A DNA stretch of 64,000 nt from Streptomyces hundungensis (GTDB taxonomy: Bacteria > Actinomycetota > Actinomycetes > Streptomycetales > Streptomycetaceae): the NCBI RefSeq assembly GCF_003627815.1, contig NZ_CP032698.1, positions 2,852,001 to 2,916,000 of the forward strand. The letters run 5' to 3'. Below the pieces are notes generated by a model, which was given only the letters and a program-made list of their open reading frames with translations, had not been told where the DNA came from and did not search any database. The position numbers and the translations under genes were made by a program. Positions 44,307-52,940 of the stretch are shown one piece after another. Position 1 is the first letter of the stretch. Every line of letters starts with the position of its first letter.

Positions 44307-45497
44307 TCAGGCGCTGGCGCGCTTGCGCGGGGTCGTCTTCTTCGCGGCCGTCTTCTTCGCGGTGGTGGAGGTGGACTTCTTCGCGCCGGTGGACTTGGGG
44401 GTCGCCGCGGCGGACTTCTTGGCGGCGGTCGTCGCCTTGCCGGCGGTGCTCTTCTTGCCCTGCGCGGTCTTGGATTGTGCGGTCTTGGATTGTGCGGACT
44501 TCGTGGTCTTGCTCTGCGTGGTCTTGCTCTGGGCGGATTTCGCCGGGGCCGACTTGGGCTCCGAGGACTTCTTCGCCGCGGTCCCGGCCGTCGACTTCTT
44601 CGCCGGTGCGGACTTGCGCGAGGCCGCCTTGCGCGAGCTCAGCTCGGTGACCTCGGCGACCTCGGCGCCGTCCGCTTCGCCGTCGTCCTGCCGGCCGCCG
44701 CCCTCGCCGTCTCCCTCGCCACGGGCGGCCTTCGCGGCCTTGACGCTGTTCTCCAGGGCCGCCATCAGGTCGATGACCTTGCCGCCCTTGGCGGCGGGAG
44801 CGGGTTCCGCCGCGGGGACCGTGCCGTCCGCCTTCGCCGCGATGAGCTCCTCGACGGCGGCCCGGTAGTCGTCGTGCAGCGTCGCCATGTCGACCTCGCC
44901 GAGGGTGTCCATCAGGGCGTCCGCCAGGTCGAGTTCGGCATCGCGGACACTCACGTCGGCCTCGGGGGCGGCATCGTCGGAGGCCCGGATCTCGTCGGGC
45001 CAGAGCAACCCGTGCATCGCGATCACGTCGTCGACCACCCGGAGCATGCCGAGCCGCTCGCGCCCGCGCAGCGCGAATTTGGCGATGGCGACCTTTCGAC
45101 TGCGCTTGAGGGCCTCGCGGAGCAGCGTGTACGGCTTGGCGGCCGGCACCCCGTTGGCGGAGAGGTAGTACGCGGCGTCCATCTGGAGGGGGTCGATCGA
45201 ATCGGCCGGCACGAACGCGACGATCTCGATCGTCTTGGCGGTGGGCAGCGGAAGCGAGGCCAGGTCGGCGTCGGTGATGGGGATCATCGAGCCGTCGGCG
45301 TCCTCGTATGCCTTGCCGATCTCGTCGGTGCTCAGCTCCTCGCCGTCCAGCTCGCACACCTTGCGGTAGCGGACCCGGCCGCCGTCCTCGGTGTGGATCT
45401 GGCGGAACGAGATCGAGTGGTTCTCGGTGGCGTTGACGAGCTTGATCGGAATGCTGACCAGGCCGAACGAAATCGCACCGTTCCAGATAGAGCGCAC
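44307..45497 (-). CDS. ku: Ku protein for non-homologous end joining
   Basis: 396 residues. The Ku core (about 1-250) begins MRSIWNGAISFGLVSIPIKLVNAT and contains GMLRVVDDVIAMHGLLWPDEIR. It binds DNA ends as a homodimer ring and recruits the ligase. The last ~120 residues are a basic low-complexity tail of Lys/Ala/Thr/Ser with repeats SKTTQSKTTKSAQSKTAQSK; such tails strengthen DNA binding in other actinobacterial Ku proteins, but this one is long. It is divergent from the LigD-type polymerase gene with only 59 bases between them, containing a doubled GTGTGGTTC. Confidence 0.95.
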   Translation of the reverse strand: MRSIWNGAISFGLVSIPIKLVNATENHSISFRQIHTEDGGRVRYRKVCELDGEELSTDEIGKAYEDADGSMIPITDADLASLPLPTAKTIEIVAFVPADSIDPLQMDAAYYLSANGVPAAKPYTLLREALKRSRKVAIAKFALRGRERLGMLRVVDDVIAMHGLLWPDEIRASDDAAPEADVSVRDAELDLADALMDTLGEVDMATLHDDYRAAVEELIAAKADGTVPAAEPAPAAKGGKVIDLMAALENSVKAAKAARGEGDGEGGGRQDDGEADGAEVAEVTELSSRKAASRKSAPAKKSTAGTAAKKSSEPKSAPAKSAQSKTTQSKTTKSAQSKTAQSKTAQGKKSTAGKATTAAKKSAAATPKSTGAKKSTSTTAKKTAAKKTTPRKRASA

Positions 45498-45556
45498 GGT
45501 TTCTCCTCTTCGCCCCCGAAGAGTGTGGTTCGTGTGGTTCGTGGGACTCTCATCGT

Positions 45557-46441
45557 ATGACGCCGATCACGGAGGTGGAGGGGCGGCGGGTGGCCCTGTC
45601 GAATCTGGACAAGGTGCTGTACCCGGCCACCAGCACCACCAAGGGCGAGCTGCTGCACTACTGCGCCTCGGTCGCGGGCCCGTTCCTGGCCCAGCTCGAC
45701 GATCGCCCCGTGTCGTTCCTGCGCTTCCCCGACGGTCCGGGCGGCCAGCGCTTCTTCACCAAGAATCCGCCGCCGTCCACCCCCACCTGGGTGAAGACCG
45801 CCGAGGTGCCGCGCACCGAGGACAAGGCGGCCCGCCAGGTCGTGGTGTCGGACCTCGCCACCTTGATGTGGGCCGCGAACCTGGTGGTGGAGTTCCACAC
45901 CCCGCAGTGGCGGGCCGCGGCGCCGGGTCTCGCCGACCGGCTCGTGCTCGACCTCGACCCTGGGGAGCCCGCGAGCATCGTCGAGTGCTGCGCGGTGGCG
46001 CGGTGGCTGCGGGACCGGCTCGCGGCGGACGGGCTGAGCGCTTACGCCAAGACGTCGGGTTCCAAGGGGCTGCACCTGCTCTCTGCGCTGGAGCCGACCC
46101 CCTCCGCGCAGGTCTCGGCGTACGCGAAGAAGCTGGCCAGGGAGGCGGAGGCGGCGCTCGCGGGCCTGGTCACGCACAAGATGGCGAAGGCGCTGCGGCC
46201 GGGGAAGGTGTTCGTCGACTTCAGCCAGAACGCGGCCGCGAAGACGACGGCGACGCCGTACACGGTGCGCGCCAAGGACCGTCCGACGGTGTCGGCTCCG
46301 GTGTCCTGGGAGGAGGTCGAGGCGTGTACGGACCCTGCCGACCTGACGTTCCTGATCACCGACATCGCCCCCCGTCTGGAGCGGGACGGCGATCTGCTCG
46401 CGCCCCTCTTCGACCCCGCGGGGGCGGGTCGGCTGCCATGA
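45557..46441 (+). CDS. ligD: LigD-type DNA polymerase/primase for NHEJ
   Basis: 294 residues, a stand-alone polymerase domain of LigD (archaeo-eukaryotic primase fold). Motifs: NLDKVLYPATSTTKGELL near the N-terminus, metal-binding DLDPGE, SGSKGLHL and FVDFSQN. It fills gaps and adds ribonucleotides at DNA ends before ligation. In many bacteria it is fused to a ligase and a nuclease; here it is separate, and no phosphoesterase domain gene is in the window. Its stop overlaps the start of the ligase gene (ATGA). Confidence 0.93.
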   Translation: MTPITEVEGRRVALSNLDKVLYPATSTTKGELLHYCASVAGPFLAQLDDRPVSFLRFPDGPGGQRFFTKNPPPSTPTWVKTAEVPRTEDKAARQVVVSDLATLMWAANLVVEFHTPQWRAAAPGLADRLVLDLDPGEPASIVECCAVARWLRDRLAADGLSAYAKTSGSKGLHLLSALEPTPSAQVSAYAKKLAREAEAALAGLVTHKMAKALRPGKVFVDFSQNAAAKTTATPYTVRAKDRPTVSAPVSWEEVEACTDPADLTFLITDIAPRLERDGDLLAPLFDPAGAGRLP

Positions 46442-47355
46442 GTGCCGAGGCGCTGCGCCCGCCGCTCGCCGTCGCCCTCGCGGAGGCGGTGGCCACGCTG
46501 CCGCGCGGGGCGGGCTGGGCGTACGAGCCGAAGTTCGACGGCCACCGGATGGTGGTGTTCCGGACCGCGGAGCGGGTGGTGCTCCAGGCCCGGTCGGGGC
46601 GGATCATCACCGCCGCCTTCCCCGATCTGGCCGATGCGGCAAGGGAGTTGGCGCCCGGCACCGTGCTGGACGGGGAGGTCGTGGTGTGGACGCAGGGGCG
46701 CACCGACTTCGCGGCGGTGCAGCGCCGGGCCGCCGCGACCCCGGCCCGCGCTCCCCTGCTGGCCCGCCGTCTGCCCGCCTCGTATGCCGCCTTCGACCTG
46801 CTCGCGCAGGCGGGCCGGGACCTGCGGGCCGAGCCGTACGAGCGGCGGCGGGCCCGCCTGGTGGAGGTGCTCGGCCCGCTGGGACCGCCGCTCCAGGCGG
46901 TGCCGATGACCACGTCGGTGGAGACGGCGCTGACCTGGTACGAGACGCTGCCGGCGAGCGGGATCGAGGGTCTTGTCGCCAAGCGTCTGAACGGCCCGTA
47001 CCGGTCGGGGCACCGCGCTTGGCGCAAGGTGCGGCACACCGACACCCGGGAGGCGGTGGTCATCGGGCACACCGGCGGTCCGAACCGCCCGGCGGCGCTG
47101 GTCCTGGTGCTGCCCGGCGACGACGTGCCGGTGGTGTCGAGCCCGCTGCCGGCCGCCCTGCGCGCCGAGGCGGGCCGCGCGCTCGCGCCGCTCGCGGCCG
47201 AGGGGGGCGGCACGGCGGTGGCGGCGGGGCTCGGCGAGGTGGCGTACCGGGCGGTCGCCCCGGGGCTGCTCGCGGAGGTGGAGTGGGCGACCACGCGGCA
47301 CGCGGGGGCGACGGTGCTGCGGCTGCGCGAGGCGGGCGGGGAGGCCGGGGGCTGA
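46438..47355 (+). CDS. ATP-dependent DNA ligase (LigC/LigD ligase type)
   Basis: 305 residues. The adenylation Lys is in YEPKFDGHRMVVF, followed by TVLDGEVVVW, AAFDLL, EGLVAKRLNGPYRSG and AWRKVRHTDTREAVVIGHTGG, the conserved nucleotidyltransferase motifs, and an OB-fold. It seals nicks after end processing. The start ATG overlaps the polymerase stop by four bases, so the two halves of a LigD are made in equal amounts from one transcript. Confidence 0.92.
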   Translation: MSAEALRPPLAVALAEAVATLPRGAGWAYEPKFDGHRMVVFRTAERVVLQARSGRIITAAFPDLADAARELAPGTVLDGEVVVWTQGRTDFAAVQRRAAATPARAPLLARRLPASYAAFDLLAQAGRDLRAEPYERRRARLVEVLGPLGPPLQAVPMTTSVETALTWYETLPASGIEGLVAKRLNGPYRSGHRAWRKVRHTDTREAVVIGHTGGPNRPAALVLVLPGDDVPVVSSPLPAALRAEAGRALAPLAAEGGGTAVAAGLGEVAYRAVAPGLLAEVEWATTRHAGATVLRLREAGGEAGG

Positions 47356-47386
47356 GCCGGGGCGGGGGGGGCAGGTCCAGGGGCGT

Positions 47387-48184
47387 TCAGGCGCGCAGCC
47401 AGGTCCTGCGGTCCCGGGCGGTCCAGTACAGGGACTCCACGTCGGCCGGTTTGAGGACGCCGCCGAGCCGGCCGAGGTCGGCGATCTCGGTGTCCCTCAG
47501 GACACTGACATCGGGGGCCGGGCCGCGTTCCACCCGCGCGGCGCCGACCAGGACGACGACCGCGCGCACTGCCGCCGCGAGGGCGAGGGAGGCGCGTTCG
47601 GCGTCGTGGCGGGCGGTGCGCAGCAGGGGTGACGGGGCCCCGCGGCCCACCGCGACCAGGGGGTCGGCGATCCGTACCCGGTGGCGCCGGGCGTCCAGGG
47701 CGCGCACGGTGAGCGCGCCCGCGGGGCCGATGAGCAGGTGGTGGATGGTGGCGTCGGCGGGCAGCGGCACCGAGTGCAGCACCCGCCAGCCCGCGCCGTC
47801 GAGCCGGTCGAGCGCGGCACCGGTGGCCTGTTGCGCGGCGAGTTCGCGGCGGCGCGGATCGCTCCGCAGGCGGTGGGCGCTCCCGTACCGCTCAAGCTCG
47901 GTCAGGAGTGCCTCGCCCGGCCGGTTGGGTGCGAGGTCGTCGTCGGGGTGCAGCGCGAGCCGGGCCAGGTCGGAGGGGGTCGGCACGGGCGGCGGGCCGA
48001 CGAGAAGTTCCCCGACGACGTACGGGCGCAGCGCGGCGAGCACCTCGTCCCGGTGGTCGTCGAGCAGCAGCGAGACGCGTCCGGTGGCGCGGTCGTACCA
48101 GGCGGCGCTGCGCCCGTCCGGGAGGCTGACGTACAGTCGCGCCTGTCCGTGCCGGTGTACCGGTGTGACCCGCAGTCCTGCCAT
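47387..48184 (-). CDS. NERD-like nuclease-related domain protein
   Basis: 265 residues from the ATG at 48184. The C-terminal half (about 130-250) resembles NERD domains: AALDRLDGAGWRVLHSVPLPADATIHHLLIGPAGALTV, followed by strands and VVVLVGAARVERG. The usual catalytic acidic residue pattern of the PD-(D/E)xK fold is weak, so activity is doubtful. The N-terminal part is unrecognised. It converges on the ligase gene, 31 bases away. Confidence 0.65.
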   Translation of the reverse strand: MAGLRVTPVHRHGQARLYVSLPDGRSAAWYDRATGRVSLLLDDHRDEVLAALRPYVVGELLVGPPPVPTPSDLARLALHPDDDLAPNRPGEALLTELERYGSAHRLRSDPRRRELAAQQATGAALDRLDGAGWRVLHSVPLPADATIHHLLIGPAGALTVRALDARRHRVRIADPLVAVGRGAPSPLLRTARHDAERASLALAAAVRAVVVLVGAARVERGPAPDVSVLRDTEIADLGRLGGVLKPADVESLYWTARDRRTWLRA

Positions 48185-48339
48185 AGCCCCATCACCCCAC
48201 CCCGACCATGGGAACAGCCCGTGCCCGTGAGGGCAATAAGTCGTGTGGGCGTCGTCACAACGCGATGGACGCAGGACGGTCATGGCCACGACACTTACGC
48301 GCGACGACAGACCAGGCATTCCGGGAGGGGAACCACTCA

Positions 48340-48645
48340 ATGATCATCTTTGGCAGCCGCGGCTATCTCTATCAGCTCGCCATGCTCACGCTGGTGTGCG
48401 GAAACTGCGGCAATCCGTCCGCGCACTCGCTGCGCAAGTACGTCACCAAGTTCACGCTGTTCTTCGTTCCGCTGTTCCCGTTCTCGACGAAGTACCGCAC
48501 GCAGTGCACGTTCTGCGGTCTTGAGCAGCAGATCACCAAGGAGCAGGCCGAGGGTCTCCTCGCGCAGCCGGTGGCGCCGCAGCAGGCGTACGGCCAGCAG
48601 CCGCAGCCGGGCCAGATGCAGGGCCAGAACCCGTACCAGCAGTAA
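48340..48645 (+). CDS. zinc-ribbon domain protein
   Basis: 101 residues. Two CxxC pairs, VCGNCGN (near residue 20) and QCTFCGLEQQ (near 56), flank a hydrophobic stretch (KFTLFFVPLFPF), the layout of zinc-ribbon family membrane-associated proteins. The tail is Gln/Pro-rich (QQAYGQQPQPGQMQGQ). The ATG at 48340 follows GGGAGGGG. The function is unknown. Confidence 0.75.
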   Translation: MIIFGSRGYLYQLAMLTLVCGNCGNPSAHSLRKYVTKFTLFFVPLFPFSTKYRTQCTFCGLEQQITKEQAEGLLAQPVAPQQAYGQQPQPGQMQGQNPYQQ

Positions 48646-48800
48646 GCACGGTCCGGGTGGGGTCCGCGCGCGGTGACGGCGTCGCCGGCTCGCGTGCGGC
48701 GGCCGTTCCCCCCGGCGCGGGAGGCGGGGGCGCCGCCGGGCTCCGGCTGAGCCGCGGCGGACGGTGAAATAGCCTGGGGTTCCCGCACGACAGGAGCACC

Positions 48801-49577
48801 TTGATCCGCCAGCGCCGCACCGCCCTCCTGGCACCCCTGCTGACCGCAGTGGGTGCCCTGGCGCTGTCCGGCTGCGGCGGGGCGGGACAGCTGGAGAGTT
48901 CGGGCGCGACGCCGACGGCCGTCGGGCCCATCCATCTGTGGCCGGGCCTCGCGCCGGCGACCGCGACGCCCAACGACTACGGCGAGACCGACACCGAGCA
49001 GGTGCCCGGCATCAAGGTGACCGGCGGCGACGTCCACAAGCTGAACCCGGTCGCCGTGGTGCAGGCCGAGGTGAAGGCCCATCCGAACACCTACAGCGGT
49101 GAGGACGGGCTGTACGACGAAACGGTCCGCCAGCTCGCCATGTGCAAGCAGAAACCGGCCGGCTGCCCGGTGCTCAAGCCGTACTACCGGGACCTGACCG
49201 GGGACGGCAGGGACGAGCTGATCCTCGGCATCCGGATGCCGGACCAGAACCTCGCGGTGCGCTGTTACATGCCGGCCAAGGACGGCGGTCTGATCCGCAT
49301 CATGTCCACCGTCGACCAGATCATCAGTGTCGACCTGGCCGGCCGCGACGTGATCCTGCGGTCGGTCGCGACGGGCATGTCGGGATACGAGTACCGCACC
49401 GCGTGGTCCTGGGACGACCACCAGCAGGCGATGCTCCCCACCCGGGACGAGATCGTCCGCAACAAGCCGGGTGGCAAGCACCCCGCACCGACCGGCGCCG
49501 GGCAGATACCGCCGTCGCCGAAGAAGAAGCCGCCGGCGGCGAGCCAGTCGGCCACCCCCACGGCGGACGCACCATGA
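48801..49577 (+). CDS. putative lipoprotein
   Basis: 258 residues from a TTG with CAGGAG four bases upstream. A signal peptide ends in a lipobox (ALSGC, lipidated Cys at about 25). The extracellular part has DLTGDGRDELILGI, a FG-GAP/VCBS-like calcium-loop motif, and two further Cys pairs. The C-terminus is Pro/Lys/Ser-rich. It overlaps the start of the histidine kinase gene (ATGA). A lipoprotein paired with a kinase recalls the cseA-cseC genes of the sigE system, but here no response regulator or sigma factor is adjacent; that comparison is inference. Confidence 0.8.
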   Translation: MIRQRRTALLAPLLTAVGALALSGCGGAGQLESSGATPTAVGPIHLWPGLAPATATPNDYGETDTEQVPGIKVTGGDVHKLNPVAVVQAEVKAHPNTYSGEDGLYDETVRQLAMCKQKPAGCPVLKPYYRDLTGDGRDELILGIRMPDQNLAVRCYMPAKDGGLIRIMSTVDQIISVDLAGRDVILRSVATGMSGYEYRTAWSWDDHQQAMLPTRDEIVRNKPGGKHPAPTGAGQIPPSPKKKPPAASQSATPTADAP

Positions 49578-50893
49578 GACTCCCCCGGGCGCCCCGGCTG
49601 CCGCTGCCCGCCTGGACCGCGACCCTCACCTGGAAGGCCGCGGTGTTCATCACCGTGATGTGCTGCGCGCTCGCGGCCCTGCTCGGCGTCCTGGTGCATG
49701 TGTCGGTGACCCGGCAGACGGTGGGCGAGGCCCGCAACAAGGCGCTCGACCGGCTCATGGACGTCACCCGGATGTACGAGGCGGGCGAACAACTCCCGCC
49801 GGGCTCGGGCCTCGACCCGCCCCAGCTCCCCGCCTCGCTGCGCGCGCTCGCCGTCTCCGGCAGGCGCGGCACCCTGGTCGACGACGACAACGGCCGCCCC
49901 ACCATGTGGGCGGCGGGCCCGGCCGACGGCAAGGCGCTGGCCGCCGAGATCGACTACACCCAGAGCGCCCGCACCATCAACGGCCTGGACAAGGCGATCC
50001 TCGGCTCGTCCATCCTCGCCATCGGCGCGACCCTGCTGGTCGGCGTCTTCGCGGTCACCCGGATCACCCGGCGGCTGCACCAGACGGCGACGGTGGCCCG
50101 CCGGATCGACGCGGGCGACCTGGACGCCCGCGTCAACGACCCCCGCACCAAGGACCCCTCGCGCCACCAGGACGAGGTGGCCACGGTGGCCGGCGCCCTG
50201 GACACGATGGCCTCCACGCTCCAGGGCAAGCTCCTGAGCGAACAGCGTTTCACCGCGGACGTGGCACACGAGCTGCGCACCCCGCTGACCGGTCTGCACG
50301 CGGCGGCCGAGCTGCTGCCGGAGGGCCGGCCCGCCGAACTCGTCCGGGACCGGGTGCGGGCGATGCGCTCGCTCACCGAGGACCTCCTGGAGATATCCCG
50401 CCTCGACGCGGGCAGCGAGACGGTCGACCTCGACCTCCAGCAGCTGGCCCCGGTGGTGGAGCGGGTGGTGCGCGGCTCCGTCGCGTCGGGCACGGCCGAG
50501 GCGGACACCACCGTGACGGTCGTGCGCGATGCCTGTGTGGAGACCGACAAGCGCCGTCTGGAGCGGGTCGTCGGCAATCTGGTGGCCAATGCCCACCGGC
50601 ACGGCAAGGCCCCCGTCGAGTTGACCGTGCACGGCCCGGTGGTGACCGTTCGCGACCACGGCACCGGCTATCCGGACTATCTCCTCGACCACGGGCCGCA
50701 GCGTTTTCGCACCGACGCCGGAAGCAAGGGCCACGGGCTCGGGCTGACCATCGCGGTGGGTCAGGCCGCCGTGATCGGCGCGGAGCTGACCTTCAGCAAC
50801 GCCCCGGACGGCGGAGCGGTGGCCCGGCTCGAACTCCCCGAGTACGTCGACCTGGAATCGCCCGCCGGGGAAGGCGCTCCGAACGGGGAGTGA
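49574..50893 (+). CDS. orphan sensor histidine kinase
   Basis: 439 residues. First membrane helix about 22-45 (AAVFITVMCCALAALLGVLVHV), extracellular ~95 residues, second helix about 137-158, HAMP domain, HisKA with ADVAHELRTPLTGLHAAAELL (phosphoacceptor His), and HATPase_c with VVGNLVANAHRHG, RDHGTGYP and GHGLGLTIA. There is no response regulator gene beside it. Cotranslation with the upstream lipoprotein suggests that the lipoprotein modulates sensing. Confidence 0.88.
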   Translation: MRLPRAPRLPLPAWTATLTWKAAVFITVMCCALAALLGVLVHVSVTRQTVGEARNKALDRLMDVTRMYEAGEQLPPGSGLDPPQLPASLRALAVSGRRGTLVDDDNGRPTMWAAGPADGKALAAEIDYTQSARTINGLDKAILGSSILAIGATLLVGVFAVTRITRRLHQTATVARRIDAGDLDARVNDPRTKDPSRHQDEVATVAGALDTMASTLQGKLLSEQRFTADVAHELRTPLTGLHAAAELLPEGRPAELVRDRVRAMRSLTEDLLEISRLDAGSETVDLDLQQLAPVVERVVRGSVASGTAEADTTVTVVRDACVETDKRRLERVVGNLVANAHRHGKAPVELTVHGPVVTVRDHGTGYPDYLLDHGPQRFRTDAGSKGHGLGLTIAVGQAAVIGAELTFSNAPDGGAVARLELPEYVDLESPAGEGAPNGE

Positions 50894-50994
50894 TACCTCG
50901 TCACGCTTTGCGGTCCCCAACGCGCGAATTTAGTGTGAGGCAGGCGAACTGAGGGTCGCTCACCCCGCGGCCCCGCCCCGTTCCAGGAGGCCCG

Positions 50995-51336
50995 ATGTTC
51001 CTGCGTTCCCCCCTTGCCGCGCTCGCCCTCTGCGTCGCCACCGGCGCCGCGGCCGTCCTCGCCACCACCTCCCCCGCCGCGGCCGATCAGTCCGCGCACC
51101 AGGAGTACAAGGGCCGGGTCACCGCCAAGGGCGGCCTGATCCTGCGCGACCGGCCCACCCGGAGCAGCAGGATCGTCGGCAAGGCCCCGTACGGCTCGAT
51201 CGTGCACATCTTCTGCAAGACCGGCGGCGACCGGGTCAACGGGAACGACCGCTGGTATCTGCTCACCGACGGCACCTGGGCGTGGGGCTCGGCCTACTAC
51301 ATCGACAACATCGGGGCCGTGCCGCGCTGGTGCTGA
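50995..51336 (+). CDS. secreted SH3-like domain protein
   Basis: 113 residues. Signal peptide about 1-30 (ending SPAAA), then a bacterial SH3 domain: GGLILRDRPTRSSRIVGKAPYGSIVHIFCKTGGDRVNGNDRWYLL. Two Cys (HIFC and the C-terminal RWC) may form a disulphide. Such small proteins bind cell-wall or surface polymers. CAGGAGG precedes the ATG. A perfect 28-bp palindrome follows the stop. Confidence 0.82.
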   Translation: MFLRSPLAALALCVATGAAAVLATTSPAAADQSAHQEYKGRVTAKGGLILRDRPTRSSRIVGKAPYGSIVHIFCKTGGDRVNGNDRWYLLTDGTWAWGSAYYIDNIGAVPRWC

Positions 51337-51349
51337 ACCTCCGACAACG

Positions 51350-51377
51350 GGCCGGGTTCGCGATCGCGAACCCGGCC
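51350..51377. terminator. perfect 28-bp palindrome after the SH3 gene
   Basis: Each 14-base arm reads GGCCGGGTTCGCGA toward the centre; the arms are exact reverse complements with no spacer. It starts 13 bases after the stop codon at 51336. It lacks a T-run, as many Streptomyces terminators do. A role as an operator cannot be excluded because of its perfect symmetry. Confidence 0.7.
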
Positions 51378-51548
51378 GCCCCGCGCCGCCGCCCGCCCGC
51401 GGCTCGGCGTGCGGGGGCGCCGGGGCCGCGTCGGCGCCCACCCCCGGAACTGGCCCCGCCCCAGCAGGTTTGACGGGCCGTCATGGATTCCGCCCGGCGC
51501 CTCGCGACATACACGGACATAAGCGCCCGACTTGCTACGTTGCCTGCC

Positions 51549-52940
51549 ATGACCGCACCGTCGGCGGCGGACACCTTCCCGCCCGAGCTCCGCCTCCCCA
51601 AGCGGCGGGGCGTCGAACTCTTCCTGCTCGTCGGCGCCGTCGTGGTCGTGGTGCTCGGCTATGTGGCCGTCGGCCTCGCCCGCACCGGCACCCTGCCGCC
51701 CGATGCCGCGCGGTACGCGGCCGGGCTCGGCCTGCTGGCGCTGTTGACCCATCTCGTGGTCCGCTTCCGCGCCCCCTACGCCGACCCGCTGCTGCTGCCG
51801 ATCGCGGTGCTGCTCAACGGGCTCGGCCTGGTGCTGATCTACCGCCTGGACCTCGCGACGCCGGGCAGCCGGGCGGCCCCCGCCCAACTGGTCTGGTCGA
51901 CGCTGGGGGTGGGCCTGTTCCTCGTCGTCGTGCTGGTCCTGCGCGACCACCGGGTGCTCCAGCGCTACGCCTACCTCTCGATGGCGGCGGCCCTGGTCCT
52001 CATGCTCGTACCGATCCTGTTCCCGCCGGTCAACGGCGCCAAGATCTGGGTCAGGGCGGCCGGTCTCTCCTTCCAGCCCGCGGAGTTCGCCAAGATCCTG
52101 CTCGCCCTCTTCTTCGCCGCCCACCTCGCGGCCAACCGCAACGCGCTGGCGTACACCGGCCGCCGCGTCTGGCGGCTCCAACTCCCCACCGGGCGGGTGC
52201 TCGGCCCGATCGTGGCGGTCTGGCTGCTGAGCGTCGGCGTCCTGGTCCTCGAACGCGACCTCGGCACCTCGCTGCTCTTCTTCGGCCTCTTCGTGATCAT
52301 GCTGTACGTGGCGACCGGGCGCATCGGATGGATCGCGGTGGGCCTGCTGCTGGCCTCGGCCGGCGCGGCCGCGGTCGCCCTGTTCGAACCGCATGTGCAC
52401 GCCCGGGTCACCGACTGGCTGAACCCGTACGCCACCATCGAGGCGGGCCTCGGCCCCAGTCAGCTCGCCCAGTCGCTCTTCGCCTTCGCGGCCGGCGGCA
52501 CCCTCGGTACGGGCCTCGGGCTCGGCCACTCGGTGCTGATCGGGTTCGCCGCCAGGTCCGACTTCATCCTGGCCACGGCCGGCGAGGAGCTCGGCCTGTC
52601 CGGGCTGACCGCGATCTTCCTGCTCTACGCGCTGCTCGTGGCCCGCGGCTATCGGGCCGGGCTCAGCCTGCCGAGCCCCTTCGGGCGGCTGTTCGCCATC
52701 GGGCTCGCCTCGATCCTGGCGCTCCAGGTGTTCGTGATCGCGGGCGGTGTGATGGGGCTGATCCCGCTCACCGGCATGGCGATGCCGTTCCTGGCGCAGG
52801 GCGGCTCGTCGGTGGTCACCAACTGGATCATCGTGGCGCTGCTCATCCGGATCAGCGACTCGGCCCGCCGGCCGCTGCCCGTGGTCGAGACGGGTGTCAT
52901 CGCACGGCCCGAGGCGCCGGTGGAAGGGACGGTCAAGTGA
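51549..52940 (+). CDS. FtsW/RodA/SpoVE-family peptidoglycan polymerase
   Basis: 463 residues, ten membrane helices. SEDS family motifs: GAKIWVRAAGLSFQPAEFAK and ERDLGTSLLFFGLF, and the C-terminal MAMPFLAQGGSS. It polymerises glycan strands from lipid II together with a class B PBP, here encoded just downstream with overlapping stop and start (GTGA). The ATG at 51549 lacks a ribosome binding site but follows a TACGTT box by seven bases, which fits a leaderless mRNA; an ATG 22 codons upstream also lacks one. Confidence 0.92.
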   Translation: MTAPSAADTFPPELRLPKRRGVELFLLVGAVVVVVLGYVAVGLARTGTLPPDAARYAAGLGLLALLTHLVVRFRAPYADPLLLPIAVLLNGLGLVLIYRLDLATPGSRAAPAQLVWSTLGVGLFLVVVLVLRDHRVLQRYAYLSMAAALVLMLVPILFPPVNGAKIWVRAAGLSFQPAEFAKILLALFFAAHLAANRNALAYTGRRVWRLQLPTGRVLGPIVAVWLLSVGVLVLERDLGTSLLFFGLFVIMLYVATGRIGWIAVGLLLASAGAAAVALFEPHVHARVTDWLNPYATIEAGLGPSQLAQSLFAFAAGGTLGTGLGLGHSVLIGFAARSDFILATAGEELGLSGLTAIFLLYALLVARGYRAGLSLPSPFGRLFAIGLASILALQVFVIAGGVMGLIPLTGMAMPFLAQGGSSVVTNWIIVALLIRISDSARRPLPVVETGVIARPEAPVEGTVK

